Positions 10,255-20,159 of a stretch of 20,222 nucleotides of DNA are shown here, in pieces. This DNA is from Larix sibirica (lineage: Eukaryota > Streptophyta > Pinopsida > Pinales > Pinaceae), in assembly GCA_004151065.3 (NCBI GenBank), contig NWUY0300033164.1:1-20222 (forward strand). The letters run 5' to 3'. The position numbers and the translations under genes were made by a program. The first letter of the stretch is position 1. Every line of letters starts with the position of its first letter. The notes beneath the pieces are model-generated. The model saw nothing but the letters and a program-made list of their open reading frames with translations. It ran no database searches and was not told the DNA's origin.

Positions 10255-11414
10255 TCATCTCATTATGAACAAAATCATATGAAGATAATGGACTGTGTTC
10301 ACATCCATAAAATTAGCATTTGCATCATACCTTTCATTGGTTCCTTCATAGATCCCATGCATGTCTTCTTCAATTTCTATATGTTCATCATTATTTATAG
10401 ATCTAAAAAATATATCACACTCAAACCCATTAGCATAACCCATAATAGAAACTATTGCATGTCTGCTAGTTGCACTTTCATGTGAAAAATGATCCTGAAG
10501 ATTCAAGAGTTCATATTCTTGATGGGGTTTCCATTCCCTATCAACAAATTGAATCTCCCTAGTATGGGGAATTCTATAATTATTAAGCAGTATTTCCCCC
10601 ATATGGATTTCATCAATTCCTTCAACTATTTTCTTACTCTCGATAATCCTTGTATTACTTTCTTATTCCTTGAGTGTGGTTGCAATAGATATAGGATTTT
10701 CAGATTTGTATAATGAAACGTGAGCCATACTTAACTCGAAGCAAAGTTCAGCAACCACTTTTTCCTTAAAACCTATTGTATTCCTCAACTAGAAATAAAC
10801 TATGTGGGATTCACCCTTTTTATTGTGTGTACATGATTCCTTAGTTGCTCACTTAGTGAACTCCAAATCAGTAGATCTTTTTCTCTCAACACTATCATGA
10901 ATATCAATGTGCTCCACTTCATAAATATAATCATATGAATAATTAGCTTCAACCTCATTTTTAGAAGATGACCATCAGGAACAATTTCCACCTTTTGTAT
11001 CTCCTTGCAAAATGCTCGATTAGATGGAATTACGACATTGAAATTATTAGCAGGATCAGTATTAATATACTCTTCTACAAAAATGTTTAAAAAGATATTT
11101 TGACAATATTTATGTTTCTCTTTTCCAACCTCTCCTTCCATGAATTTTTGTTCTTCCTCCAGCCTCTTCACCTTTTTACTTGTGCATTGATGATTAGGCC
11201 CTCGGGTTCCTTTGCATGAAAATAAAATATTTTGTCTTCTAAGTTCATTGCTATTGCCTTTTTTTTCTGGCAATGGTATAATCCTTTTCTTTTGTATCCG
11301 CTTCTTTTCAACTTATAAGTGAATTTCCAAGACTTTAGGATGCTCTAACAATTTTGTTAAATTCATATAATATTTTTGAAAATTTTGCAACTATTCCATG
11401 AGGAGCTCATGCAT
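10255..11414 (-). pseudogene. Gag-like relic of the retroelement, copy 1
   Basis: The frame opens with MHELLME about 195 nt after the primer site. It has stops at LME* and IHL*, then a basic stretch, then LFSCKGTRGPNHQC, which fits the plant Ty3-type zinc knuckle C-x2-C-x7-H-x-C with the first cysteine changed to leucine. The lysine- and glutamate-rich RLEEEQKFMEGE follows. A frameshift near 10960 leads to an acidic frame running to 10255 (SYDYIYEVEHIDIHD, then MGEILLNNYRIPHTREIQF). It has only three stops in about 235 codons (10851, 10791 and 10665), far fewer than chance in such AT-rich DNA, so a coding ancestry is likely. The normal capsid part of Gag seems missing before the knuckle. The acidic part I do not recognise. 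It is non-functional as it stands. Confidence 0.5.
11259..11266 (+). repeat. T8 homopolymer that differs between the two units
   Basis: There are eight T residues here and nine at 17487-17495. The extra base changes which upstream frame joins the zinc-knuckle region of the gag relic. Confidence 0.9.
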
Positions 11415-11609
11415 GGATTTCACATTCCTTGTTGAAAAAACCAACCCTCTACTGCAAATGATATGGATAAGTACTAGTCACTTACATAAGAAACCAAGAA
11501 TAATATTTCCCTCTTAACCCGTCAGGCTGGCTGGAAACTTAAAAATTTATAAGAATTTTCTGCTACTAAATATTGGCATCAAATCCCATTGGCTAGTAGG
11601 ATATTCAGA

Positions 11610-11621
11610 GCTCTAATACCA
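11610..11621 (-). other. Primer-binding site of the retroelement, copy 1 (tRNA-Met type)
   Basis: The minus strand reads TGGTATTAGAGC, one base different from the common plant primer site TGGTATCAGAGC complementary to initiator tRNA-Met. It marks the inner border of the 5' LTR and agrees with the polypurine tract on orientation. Confidence 0.6.
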
Positions 11622-13165
11622 CTCTAACATACCCCCCAAGACCAATTGATATATGTTTGGGTTTACTACTATAATATTGGTGCTTATTGGTTTAGGACTT
11701 TTGTCAAGCAATTTGAAAACAACTGCTATGATACCATTGTAGGATTCCCTTCAAGTCACGTTTGATTTTTATGTTGGTTTTTCTTGTGATTTTTCAAGTG
11801 ATGCTTTAGATCTCAGACATGATGATTTTTAACATTGGGAAATGCACCAAAAAATTGAATTATATTGCATTAATGCCATAAACAACTCACAATAGATATG
11901 GAAATGAATGAGGTTTTTAAATAATTGTTACAACATTCTAATATGACCAAATAAATCAGATTTATAAGATATTTTCAAATCTATAGGTAACAGTGAGATG
12001 GAAGCTTGATTTTATAGTGATGTGCCTCCCCTTCTTGGTAATTATCTCTCTTGAAATGATGTTCCTAGCGCTAAGTTTTCAAATGGAAAATGGCAGTCAC
12101 CCCAAATAATAGTTAACAATAGAAATGAAGGTAGTTGTAGTTAGTGTCTATTCCTGAGAATTTCTCCTTCAAATCATCACTTGAAACTCCTAGTGCCCTC
12201 CACAAAATGGATCACGACTTCTCTAGATGAGTGTACCCTCCTTATCCCAATGAAAATGCATGAGGGTGGTTTCATTTTTCCTTGATACCACTACCAATGA
12301 CAACCACCAAATAACCACAACAATTTGGCCTGCAAAATACTAGTACACCCATCCAAAAGTTCCTCAAGCTCAAAAATTCTTCATAAATTTACAATAAAAT
12401 TGTCTTCCTCCCACGGAAATGAAGCACAATGGAAAGATATGAGTGATCTTTCATCTCACAATCAACTAGGGTGGATAGTTTCACCACCAAAACCAATTTC
12501 TCTTAGGATTTCCATCCCAAGAGATAAAAACCATAAGGGCTCTCAAATTCTTTTTTTCAAAATAAGTCATGAAATGAATGACTGAGTGAGCCCCAATCTC
12601 CTTTTATAACCTCATGTGACTTTTCCACTCCCTTAAAATAATATAAAATGACTTTATAGGCCTTTTCTTCATTTTTTCCCAAAAGTACCTTTTTAACACC
12701 CCTTTAACTCCAAAAAGTGATTTATTTTATTTTAAACATTTATGGCCACTAGCGGTCACTTTTTATCATCCCAACATTTAAAGCTTTTCATCCTCTTTCT
12801 GACAAGCTATTACACTAAGGTTCACATTAAATTATTTTAATAAAATTAAGCAACCTTAGTAAAATAATTAAATTAAACAAATAATATACCCAAGTTGTGG
12901 AAAATGTTGAAAAGCATCGGAATCAAAATATGAACAATAATGAAAATTGGTGCCAACTGGGTGACCTACTATAAATAGAAACTCTCTCCAAGAATCTTGG
13001 ATAACTCACCAAAAATCGGAATTCACTTCGAAAAGTGGCTTAGGAGTCCTCTAGACAAACTGAGCTCATTGCCAACATCAAACATCCTTTCAAGCAAGGC
13101 TGAAAATAACTAAGAAATTTGAATCCTACTACAATATTGAAGCGACCAAAAATGGGGACATTACA
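11622..13165 (-). repeat. 5' LTR of the retroelement, copy 1
   Basis: The outer end is firm: TGTAATGTCCCC reads inward from 13165, and similarity with the other LTR stops exactly there. The inner end is inferred from the adjacent primer site and is uncertain by some tens of bases, as no clean CA terminus touches it. Only 12540-13165 has a counterpart in the 3' LTR. The remaining 900 bp is either LTR lost from the 3' copy or leader sequence. A plus-strand 86-codon frame inside it (12325-12585) looks accidental. Confidence 0.55.
12651..12658 (-). promoter_or_regulatory. Possible LTR TATA box, copy 1
   Basis: TATAAAGT on the minus strand lies about 510 nt inside the 5' LTR, a reasonable place for the U3 promoter. 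It is conserved in the diverged 3' LTR at 7948-7955. The start site is unknown. Confidence 0.3.
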
Positions 13166-13792
13166 GAAGACTAGGTAATGGTTTTATTATTGTGTTGATT
13201 TAGAGTGAAAATGCATAAATATTAATTTCATTAATAATATCATGTTAATTAAATATATTACTATTAAATATTAGTATTTTAGTGTGATATTTGATTACTT
13301 AATTAAGATAGTATACTGCAATATTTTAGCATAAATTTGATATATTATGTTTAAATTTGACATGTTAAAAATATTTGGAATGATAAAAGAGTTACATTCA
13401 TGCATGTTCAAGGATTTATTAAAGAATTGGATTTTTTATTTATTTTAACATTAACCCTAGTAACAAAAGAGTCAAATGTTGTGACTTGCCTTAGACGAGA
13501 AGCAGTGGATGAAAAAGAAAGAGATAAGGAAAAAATGTTAATAAATAGGACAAAACGGGATTTGGAGTGGGAGGATGGAGGAGAAGAGAAAAATGGACAA
13601 CAGAGAGAAGGGTTGAAGTTAGGAAACCCTCAGGGCACTAGGAGATCTGAACTAGAGAGGAGTTGGATCTTGAGGCTTACATGCACATGTTGTTCTTGTT
13701 GTTATGGTGGATGAGACCATGGGCATAGAGGCCTAGGAAACCTGTATGTTTCCTAGAGCTAGCAACTGGAGAAGATGCTAGTTGGATAGGAG
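13166..13792 (+). repeat. Dispersed repeat R, copy R2, cut by a LTR-like end
   Basis: It is homologous to R1 and, up to 13608, practically identical to R3. A frame from 13400 to 13714 (104 codons) is rich in Lys, Glu and Arg (DEKERDKEKMLINRTKRDLE). R3 keeps it open, but R1 is stopped in the same block. There is no recognisable domain, and the purine bias alone can explain the open frame. The retroelement abuts the repeat at 13165/13166. Similarity to R1 ends at 13792. Confidence 0.65.
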
Positions 13793-13844
13793 TGTAATAC
13801 CCCCAATACATTTTTATTTATTTTTTATTAAGTATTATTTCAAA
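13793..13844 (+). mobile_element. Possible start of another LTR, cut off by the undetermined base
   Basis: TGTAATACCCCC is a typical plant LTR 5' terminus and begins exactly where homology with R1 stops. Only 52 bases are present before the N at 13845, so the identity cannot be confirmed. Confidence 0.35.
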
Positions 13845-13845
13845 N
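13845..13845. other. Undetermined base (N) at the junction of the two units
   Basis: This is the only N in the window, and it sits exactly between the end of copy 1 and the start of copy 2. Some scaffolders write one N where two contigs are estimated to overlap. It may equally be a single ambiguous call. Confidence 0.95.
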
Positions 13846-14047
13846 ATCTGGGTTTAAGATGGATCTATATTGGTTTATTCATAGTAATACAACATGTATA
13901 AAGCAGTTACGTGGGACTCATCTAAAACTTGATCTAAATGATAAAAATTCAAATTTTCAAACATTGTTTGACACAATAATTCCCCAGATTACCCTAAGGG
14001 CATCCCAACTCTTACCTTTTTACATTTAGGGTTGGGAGATCCTAAAA

Positions 14048-14715
14048 GCCAAAAGCCAAAAGAGTTCTCAAATTCTGTTTTTCAAGATAAGTCATGAAAT
14101 GAATGAGAGAGTGAGACCCAATCTCCATTTATAACCTCATGTGGCTTTTTCGTTCCCTTAAAATAATATAAAATGACTTTATAAGCCCTTTCTTCAATTT
14201 CCCCCAAAATTCCTTTTTCTAACACCCTTTTAACTCCAAAAATTGTTTTATTTGATATTAAAACATTTATGGGCATTGGAAGTCACTTTTCATCATCCCA
14301 ACATTTAAATATTTTCATCTTCTTTCCAACAATCTATTATACTAAGGTCCCATTAAATTATTTGAATAAAATTAAACAATCTTAGTAAAATAATTAAATT
14401 AAAGCTGATAATACACCTGATTTGTGAAAGCTATCACAAAGCATTGTAATCGAAATTTGGTTGCACTGGAATGATATCAATGATGAATAATGAAAATTGG
14501 GCCCAATTAGGTGACTTAATATAAACAGAAACTCTCTCCATAAATATTGGAGTACTCTCCAAAATCTAAAATTCACTTTGAAAAGTGGCATAAGAGTCCT
14601 CTAGACAAAGTGAGCTCATTTCCAACATCAAACATCTTTTCAGAAAAGGATAACAATCATTGAGAAAGTTGATGCCTACTACAATATTGAAGTGACTGGA
14701 AATGGGGACATTACA
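14048..14715 (-). repeat. 3' LTR (shortened) of the retroelement, copy 2
   Basis: Its structure equals that of 7820-8487. No difference was seen by eye. The polypurine tract follows at 14718-14727. Confidence 0.7.
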
Positions 14716-14717
14716 AT

Positions 14718-14727
14718 CCTCCCTCCT
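14718..14727 (-). promoter_or_regulatory. Polypurine tract of the retroelement, copy 2
   Basis: AGGAGGGAGG on the minus strand lies two bases before the LTR start, as in copy 1. Confidence 0.65.
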
Positions 14728-15322
14728 AAAATATTGCTTATCCTTGTACAATTTTGACACAACATCAAAATCACTAGATTGATCGATACCAGAACCAAAT
14801 GTGAACCTAGGGTCCCAAGTCAATCTCTAAACAATCCCACCATGTTGTCACTATACTTTCTGATTAGAATCGAAAATACATTGTGCCAATATGCACTCTC
14901 CTCTTCTATAACCCAATAACATAATCACCTCAAAAAACAGATTGGAATCCTTGTAAGAGTTGAATGTCATGTCATGAAATATCTCCTTCCAAAGCATCTT
15001 AGTATAGTCTACACCTACAATCCCATTGTCTGATATGAACTAGGGAAACATGAAAAATAATTTGTCAACAAGAAAACATTGTCCTCAGTATATCCTATAT
15101 GGAATCCCAAGAATAATATAGACCAGTCCTTTACAACTAGGTGATGTGAAAGATGAAAACAATGTCAAATATGAAAATACCTTCCTTGGGAATACTTTTG
15201 CTGTCAAAAATTGATAACACCTCATTAACACTTAATATCCAAGTGTCAATAAAGCATCCTCAAGCATACCAACTCACATGACCAACAACAGTCCTCAAAA
15301 AATCATCTGAATACACACACAT

Positions 15323-15362
<40 letters not shown>

Positions 15363-16482
15363 CAATATCTTGTAATGATTGCAATAATAATCACTCACCC
15401 TATTGGAAGCTAGAAATAACTACACTAAATTTGTAAATCTTCCCACACCTTTCTACCAATTAGCATGTAAGTAGTCAAAGTCAATATTCCCATAAACTGA
15501 TGTTGTCAAAATCAGCGTGGAAATGCAAGGGTAGGAGCAGTCATAAAAAATTACACCTGAAAACATAGGAGATGCGAGTGTGGAAATTACCATAAATATT
15601 CCTCCAATAACCAAATTACACCTACCAATCAACACCAACTGAGAATTACTCCACTGCTAGGATGAAGGTATTGGAAACCCATTTATATGCTAGCATTCAA
15701 GGACCTATGTAGGCTAATTGTAAAGTGGACAATGGTACCAACTCTGAAGTTTTGTCCACCACTCCAATTTTGAGTCAACATATCATTGCTGAAGATTGTA
15801 CCTGGATCCCAAATCTAGTGATTATCTTCAATCATACATCCTCATAATCGCTGAAAGAAAAGATAAAAGCAGTGTTAAGTCTGAAAACATGATTTATAAC
15901 CACCCTAGAAATGCCTCCATTGTCATAAACTAGTAATATATCATCAACATTCAACATCCAAGTGGTATTGTGACAATCCCATGCACACAAATCAATGCAA
16001 TCAACTGCTATAATCAATGCAAAGTCTGCAAATTTCATGATCAACACCATAGAAAAACCCTTAAACATTAACATGTGTAAGCTAGAAAGCAAATAATAAA
16101 GTCTAAAAACTCTCCCACAAGTTGTTTCACATTGCATCTTGGAAGAGTGTTGTCTTTGACAAAACATGCATTATCAAAATGAATTATCTTCCCTAAAGGT
16201 AACATCTTAGTTTCCATTATCAACTCATCAAGTATATGTCTCCAATTCACTTTCAACTTCTCATTAAAATACTAATGACAAAATATTTACATACATTGTG
16301 TTCTTCGAAAGTGATGATAAGTAAGGGTATTTTCATGAAGTGAGGAAAAGTAAATACATTATGGACTATCATGTATTGTGTGTAACTTGGGCCCACAAAC
16401 ATTATTGCATGCTTAGCCATAAAATATTGAATATTGATAAGAAGATGCCCCTTACCAATGTCATTAATATAGATCTTATCTA
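14728..16482 (-). other. Element interior downstream of the gag relic, copy 2
   Basis: It carries the same content as 8500-10254, with one base difference seen at 15675. No retroelement enzyme was recognised. Confidence 0.4.
15313..15361 (+). repeat. (AC)n microsatellite, copy 2
   Basis: The tract is 49 nt with the ATGC interruption at the same place as in 9085-9133. Confidence 0.95.
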
Positions 16483-17643
16483 TCATCTCATTATGAACAA
16501 AATCATATGAAGATAATGGACTGTGTTCACATCCATAAAATTAGCATTTGCATCATACCTTTCATTGGTTCCTTCATAGATCCCATGCATGTCTTCTTCA
16601 ATTTCTATATGTTCATCATTATTTATAGATCTAAAAAATATATCACACTCAAACCCATTAGCATAACCCATAATAGAAACTATTGCATGTCTGCTAGTTG
16701 CACTTTCATGTGAAAAATGATCCTGAAGATTCAAGAGTTCATATTCTTGATGGGGTTTCCATTCCCTATCAACAAATTGAATCTCCCTAGTATGGGGAAT
16801 TCTATAATTATTAAGCAGTATTTCCCCCATATGGATTTCATCAATTCCTTCAACTATTTTCTTACTCTCGATAATCCTTGTATTACTTTCTTATTCCTTG
16901 AGTGTGGTTGCAATAGATATAGGATTTTCAGATTTGTATAATGAAACGTGAGCCATACTTAACTCGAAGCAAAGTTCAGCAACCACGTTTTCCTTAAAAC
17001 CTATTGTATTCCTCAACTAGAAATAAACTATGTGGGATTCACCCTTTTTATTGTGTGTACATGATTCCTTAGTTGCTCACTTAGTGAACTCCAAATCAGT
17101 AGATCTTTTTCTCTCAACACTATCATGAATATCAATGTGCTCCACTTCATAAATATAATCATATGAATAATTAGCTTCAACCTCATTTTTAGAAGATGAC
17201 CATCAGGAACAATTTCCACCTTTTGTATCTCCTTGCAAAATGCTCGATTAGATGGAATTACGACATTGAAATTATTAGCAGGATCAGTATTAATATACTC
17301 TTCTACAAAAATGTTTAAAAAGATATTTTGACAATATTTATGTTTCTCTTTTCCAACCTCTCCTTCCATGAATTTTTGTTCTTCCTCCAGCCTCTTCACC
17401 TTTTTACTTGTGCATTGATGATTAGGCCCTCGGGTTCCTTTGCATGAAAATAAAATATTTTGTCTTCTAAGTTCATTGCTATTGCCTTTTTTTTTCTGGC
17501 AATGGTATAATCCTTTTCTTTTGTATCCGCTTCTTTTCAACTTATAAGTGAATTTCCAAGACTTTAGGATGCTCTAACAATTTTGTTAAATTCATATAAT
17601 ATTTTTGAAAATTTTGCAACTATTCCATGAGGAGCTCATGCAT
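16483..17643 (-). pseudogene. Gag-like relic of the retroelement, copy 2
   Basis: The content equals that of 10255-11414, including LFSCKGTRGPNHQC and the acidic frame with three stops. The one-base longer T-run at 17487-17495 changes the frame upstream of the knuckle. The open frame here begins further upstream, at 17540, and reads GYKRKGLYHCQKKKGN where copy 1 reads IIPLPEKKGN. Which version is ancestral is unclear: the copy 2 wording resembles the basic lead-in to other gag knuckles, while the copy 1 frame continues back to MHELLME. It is non-functional either way. Confidence 0.5.
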
Positions 17644-17838
17644 GGATTTCACATTCCTTGTTGAAAAAACCAACCCTCTACTGCAAATGATATGGATAAG
17701 TACTAGTCACTTACATAAGAAACCAAGAATAATATTTCCCTCTTAACCCGTCAGGCTGGCTGGAAACTTAAAAATTTATAAGAATTTTCTGCTACTAAAT
17801 ATTGGCATCAAATCCCATTGGCTAGTAGGATATTCAGA

Positions 17839-17850
17839 GCTCTAATACCA
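17839..17850 (-). other. Primer-binding site of the retroelement, copy 2 (tRNA-Met type)
   Basis: TGGTATTAGAGC on the minus strand, identical to copy 1. Confidence 0.6.
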
Positions 17851-19394
17851 CTCTAACATACCCCCCAAGACCAATTGATATATGTTTGGGTTTACTACTA
17901 TAATATTGGTGCTTATTGGTTTAGGACTTTTGTCAAGCAATTTGAAAACAACTGCTATGATACCATTGTAGGATTCCCTTCAAGTCACGTTTGATTTTTA
18001 TGTTGGTTTTTCTTGTGATTTTTCAAGTGATGCTTTAGATCTCAGACATGATGATTTTTAACATTGGGAAATGCACCAAAAAATTGAATTATATTGCATT
18101 AATGCCATAAACAACTCACAATAGATATGGAAATGAATGAGGTTTTTAAATAATTGTTACAACATTCTAATATGACCAAATAAATCAGATTTATAAGATA
18201 TTTTCAAATCTATAGGTAACAGTGAGATGGAAGCTTGATTTTATAGTGATGTGCCTCCCCTTCTTGGTAATTATCTCTCTTGAAATGATGTTCCTAGCGC
18301 TAAGTTTTCAAATGGAAAATGGCAGTCACCCCAAATAATAGTTAACAATAGAAATGAAGGTAGTTGTAGTTAGTGTCTATTCCTGAGAATTTCTCCTTCA
18401 AATCATCACTTGAAACTCCTAGTGCCCTCCACAAAATGGATCACGACTTCTCTAGATGAGTGTACCCTCCTTATCCCAATGAAAATGCATGAGGGTGGTT
18501 TCATTTTTCCTTGATACCACTACCAATGACAACCACCAAATAACCACAACAATTTGGCCTGCAAAATACTAGTACACCCATCCAAAAGTTCCTCAAGCTC
18601 AAAAATTCTTCATAAATTTACAATAAAATTGTCTTCCTCCCACGGAAATGAAGCACAATGGAAAGATATGAGTGATCTTTCATCTCACAATCAACTAGGG
18701 TGGATAGTTTCACCACCAAAACCAATTTCTCTTAGGATTTCCATCCCAAGAGATAAAAACCATAAGGGCTCTCAAATTCTTTTTTTCAAAATAAGTCATG
18801 AAATGAATGACTGAGTGAGCCCCAATCTCCTTTTATAACCTCATGTGACTTTTCCACTCCCTTAAAATAATATAAAATGACTTTATAGGCCTTTTCTTCA
18901 TTTTTTCCCAAAAGTACCTTTTTAACACCCCTTTAACTCCAAAAAGTGATTTATTTTATTTTAAACATTTATGGCCACTAGCGGTCACTTTTTATCATCC
19001 CAACATTTAAAGCTTTTCATCCTCTTTCTGACAAGCTATTACACTAAGGTTCACATTAAATTATTTTAATAAAATTAAGCAACCTTAGTAAAATAATTAA
19101 ATTAAACAAATAATATACCCAAGTTGTGGAAAATGTTGAAAAGCATCGGAATCAAAATATGAACAATAATGAAAATTGGTGCCAACTGGGTGACCTACTA
19201 TAAATAGAAACTCTCTCCAAGAATCTTGGATAACTCACCAAAAATCGGAATTCACTTCGAAAAGTGGCTTAGGAGTCCTCTAGACAAACTGAGCTCATTG
19301 CCAACATCAAACATCCTTTCAAGCAAGGCTGAAAATAACTAAGAAATTTGAATCCTACTACAATATTGAAGCGACCAAAAATGGGGACATTACA
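17851..19394 (-). repeat. 5' LTR of the retroelement, copy 2
   Basis: The outer end at 19394 is firm (TGTAATGTCCCC inward), and the inner end is inferred from the primer site. A TATAAAGT motif on the minus strand lies at 18880-18887. It matches 11622-13165 with no difference seen by eye. Confidence 0.55.
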
Positions 19395-20159
19395 GAAGAC
19401 TAGGTAATGGTTTTATTATTGTGTTGATTTAGAGTGAAAATGCATAAATATTAATTTCATTAATAATATCATGTTAATTAAATATATTACTATTAAATAT
19501 TAGTATTTTAGTGTGATATTTGATTACTTAATTAAGATAGTATACTGCAATATTTTAGCATAAATTTGATATATTATGTTTAAATTTGACATGTTAAAAA
19601 TATTTGGAATGATAAAAGAGTTACATTCATGCATGTTCAAGGATTTATTAAAGAATTGGATTTTTTATTTATTTTAACATTAACCCTAGTAACAAAAGAG
19701 TCAAATGTTGTGACTTGCCTTAGACGAGAAGCAGTGGATGAAAAAGAAAGAGATAAGGAAAAAATGTTAATAAATAGGACAAAACGGGATTTGGAGTGGG
19801 AGGATGGAGGAGAAGAGAAAAATGGACAACAGAGAGAGGGGTTGAAGTGGGGAAATCCCCTGGGGACCAGGAGATCTGAACTAGAGGGGACTTGTATCTT
19901 GAGGCTTACAAGCACATGCTGAAATTTTTGTTGTGGTGGATGATACCATGGGAATGAAGGCCTATGAAACCCATAGGTTTCCTAGAGCTAGCAGCTGGAG
20001 AAGATGCTAGTTGGTTGCTAAAGTAGATCCGAGTTTGGGTAGGAGCACAAAAGCATTCGAAGACATGTGAATTCACATTTGAATATATTTAAAAAGTAAA
20101 TCATTAGTTCCTCCTAGTTCAATTCAGTAAATTATCCCAGTTTGGGTAGGAGCACAAGA
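19395..20159 (+). repeat. Dispersed repeat R, copy R3
   Basis: It is identical to R2 up to 19837 and then diverges from it, sharing several variants with R1 instead (GATGATACCATGGGA, CTATGAAACCCA, ACTAGAGGGGA). Unlike R2 it continues through the GAGTTTGGGTAGGAGC and AATTCAGTAAATTA blocks that R1 also has. It contains an exact 19-bp direct repeat, 20032-20050 and 20139-20157. The 97-codon plus frame at 19629-19922 and the minus frame opposite it show no domain. Confidence 0.65.
20032..20157 (+). repeat. Exact 19-bp direct repeat, 107-nt period
   Basis: AGTTTGGGTAGGAGCACAA occurs at 20032-20050 and again at 20139-20157. The first copy is in the place expected from R1. The second lies where R1 has unrelated sequence, just before the LTR-like end. 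Confidence 0.85.

Larger units (their letters stand above)
7820..13165 (-). mobile_element. Non-autonomous LTR-retrotransposon-like element, copy 1
   Basis: Read on the minus strand it has, in order, a 5' LTR (13165 down to about 11622), a tRNA-Met-type primer site (11621-11610), a gag-like relic (11414-10255), about 1.8 kb without recognisable protease, reverse transcriptase, RNase H or integrase, a polypurine tract (8499-8490) and a 3' LTR. The three orientation signals agree. A gag-only content resembles the TR-GAG or LARD classes of non-autonomous elements, which would borrow enzymes from a relative; that class is inferred. The LTRs differ by about a fifth, so insertion is old. No target duplication can be read because the 3' LTR end is missing. 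Confidence 0.65.
7618..13844. repeat. 6.2-kb duplicated unit, copy 1
   Basis: This matches 13846 onward at a constant offset of 6228, which becomes 6229 after a T-run change at 11259. Differences seen by eye up to 13608 are 7634 T/G, 9447 C/A, 10759 T/G and eight versus nine T residues at 11259-11266. Identity drops abruptly at 13609 and is lost at about 13785. The unit contains one LTR-retrotransposon-like element (about 7820-13165) and repeat R2. Confidence 0.9.
14048..19394 (-). mobile_element. Non-autonomous LTR-retrotransposon-like element, copy 2
   Basis: This copy has the same order as copy 1: 5' LTR from 19394, primer site at 17850-17839, gag relic 17643-16483, pol-less interior and polypurine tract before 14715. 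The flanking R repeat is duplicated with it, so it is part of a segmental copy and not a second, independent insertion. Confidence 0.65.
13846..20015. repeat. 6.2-kb duplicated unit, copy 2
   Basis: This is the second copy of 7618 onward. It is near-identical to 19837, similar at roughly 80-85% to about 20012, then unrelated to copy 1. It begins in the middle of the right arm of the 7517-7630 inverted repeat, without the left arm. Confidence 0.9.

Noticed and set aside
10025-10258. Four-base ATGA overlap suggesting translational coupling after the gag relic
   Set aside because: The upstream frame is a pseudogene and the downstream frame has no recognised family. Such overlaps are common by chance in AT-rich DNA.
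10279-10713. Plus-strand frames of 68 and 74 codons opposite the gag relic
   Set aside because: They are antisense shadows of the better-supported minus-strand frame.
12325-12585. 86-codon plus-strand frame, repeated at 18554-18814
   Set aside because: It lies inside the LTR, antisense to the element, has no domain, and is preserved only because the whole unit is duplicated.
12970-12977. Perfect TATAAATA on the plus strand in the 5' LTR (also at 19199-19206)
   Set aside because: Primer site, polypurine tract and knuckle all place the element on the minus strand, so this box points the wrong way. It is also not exact in the other LTR.
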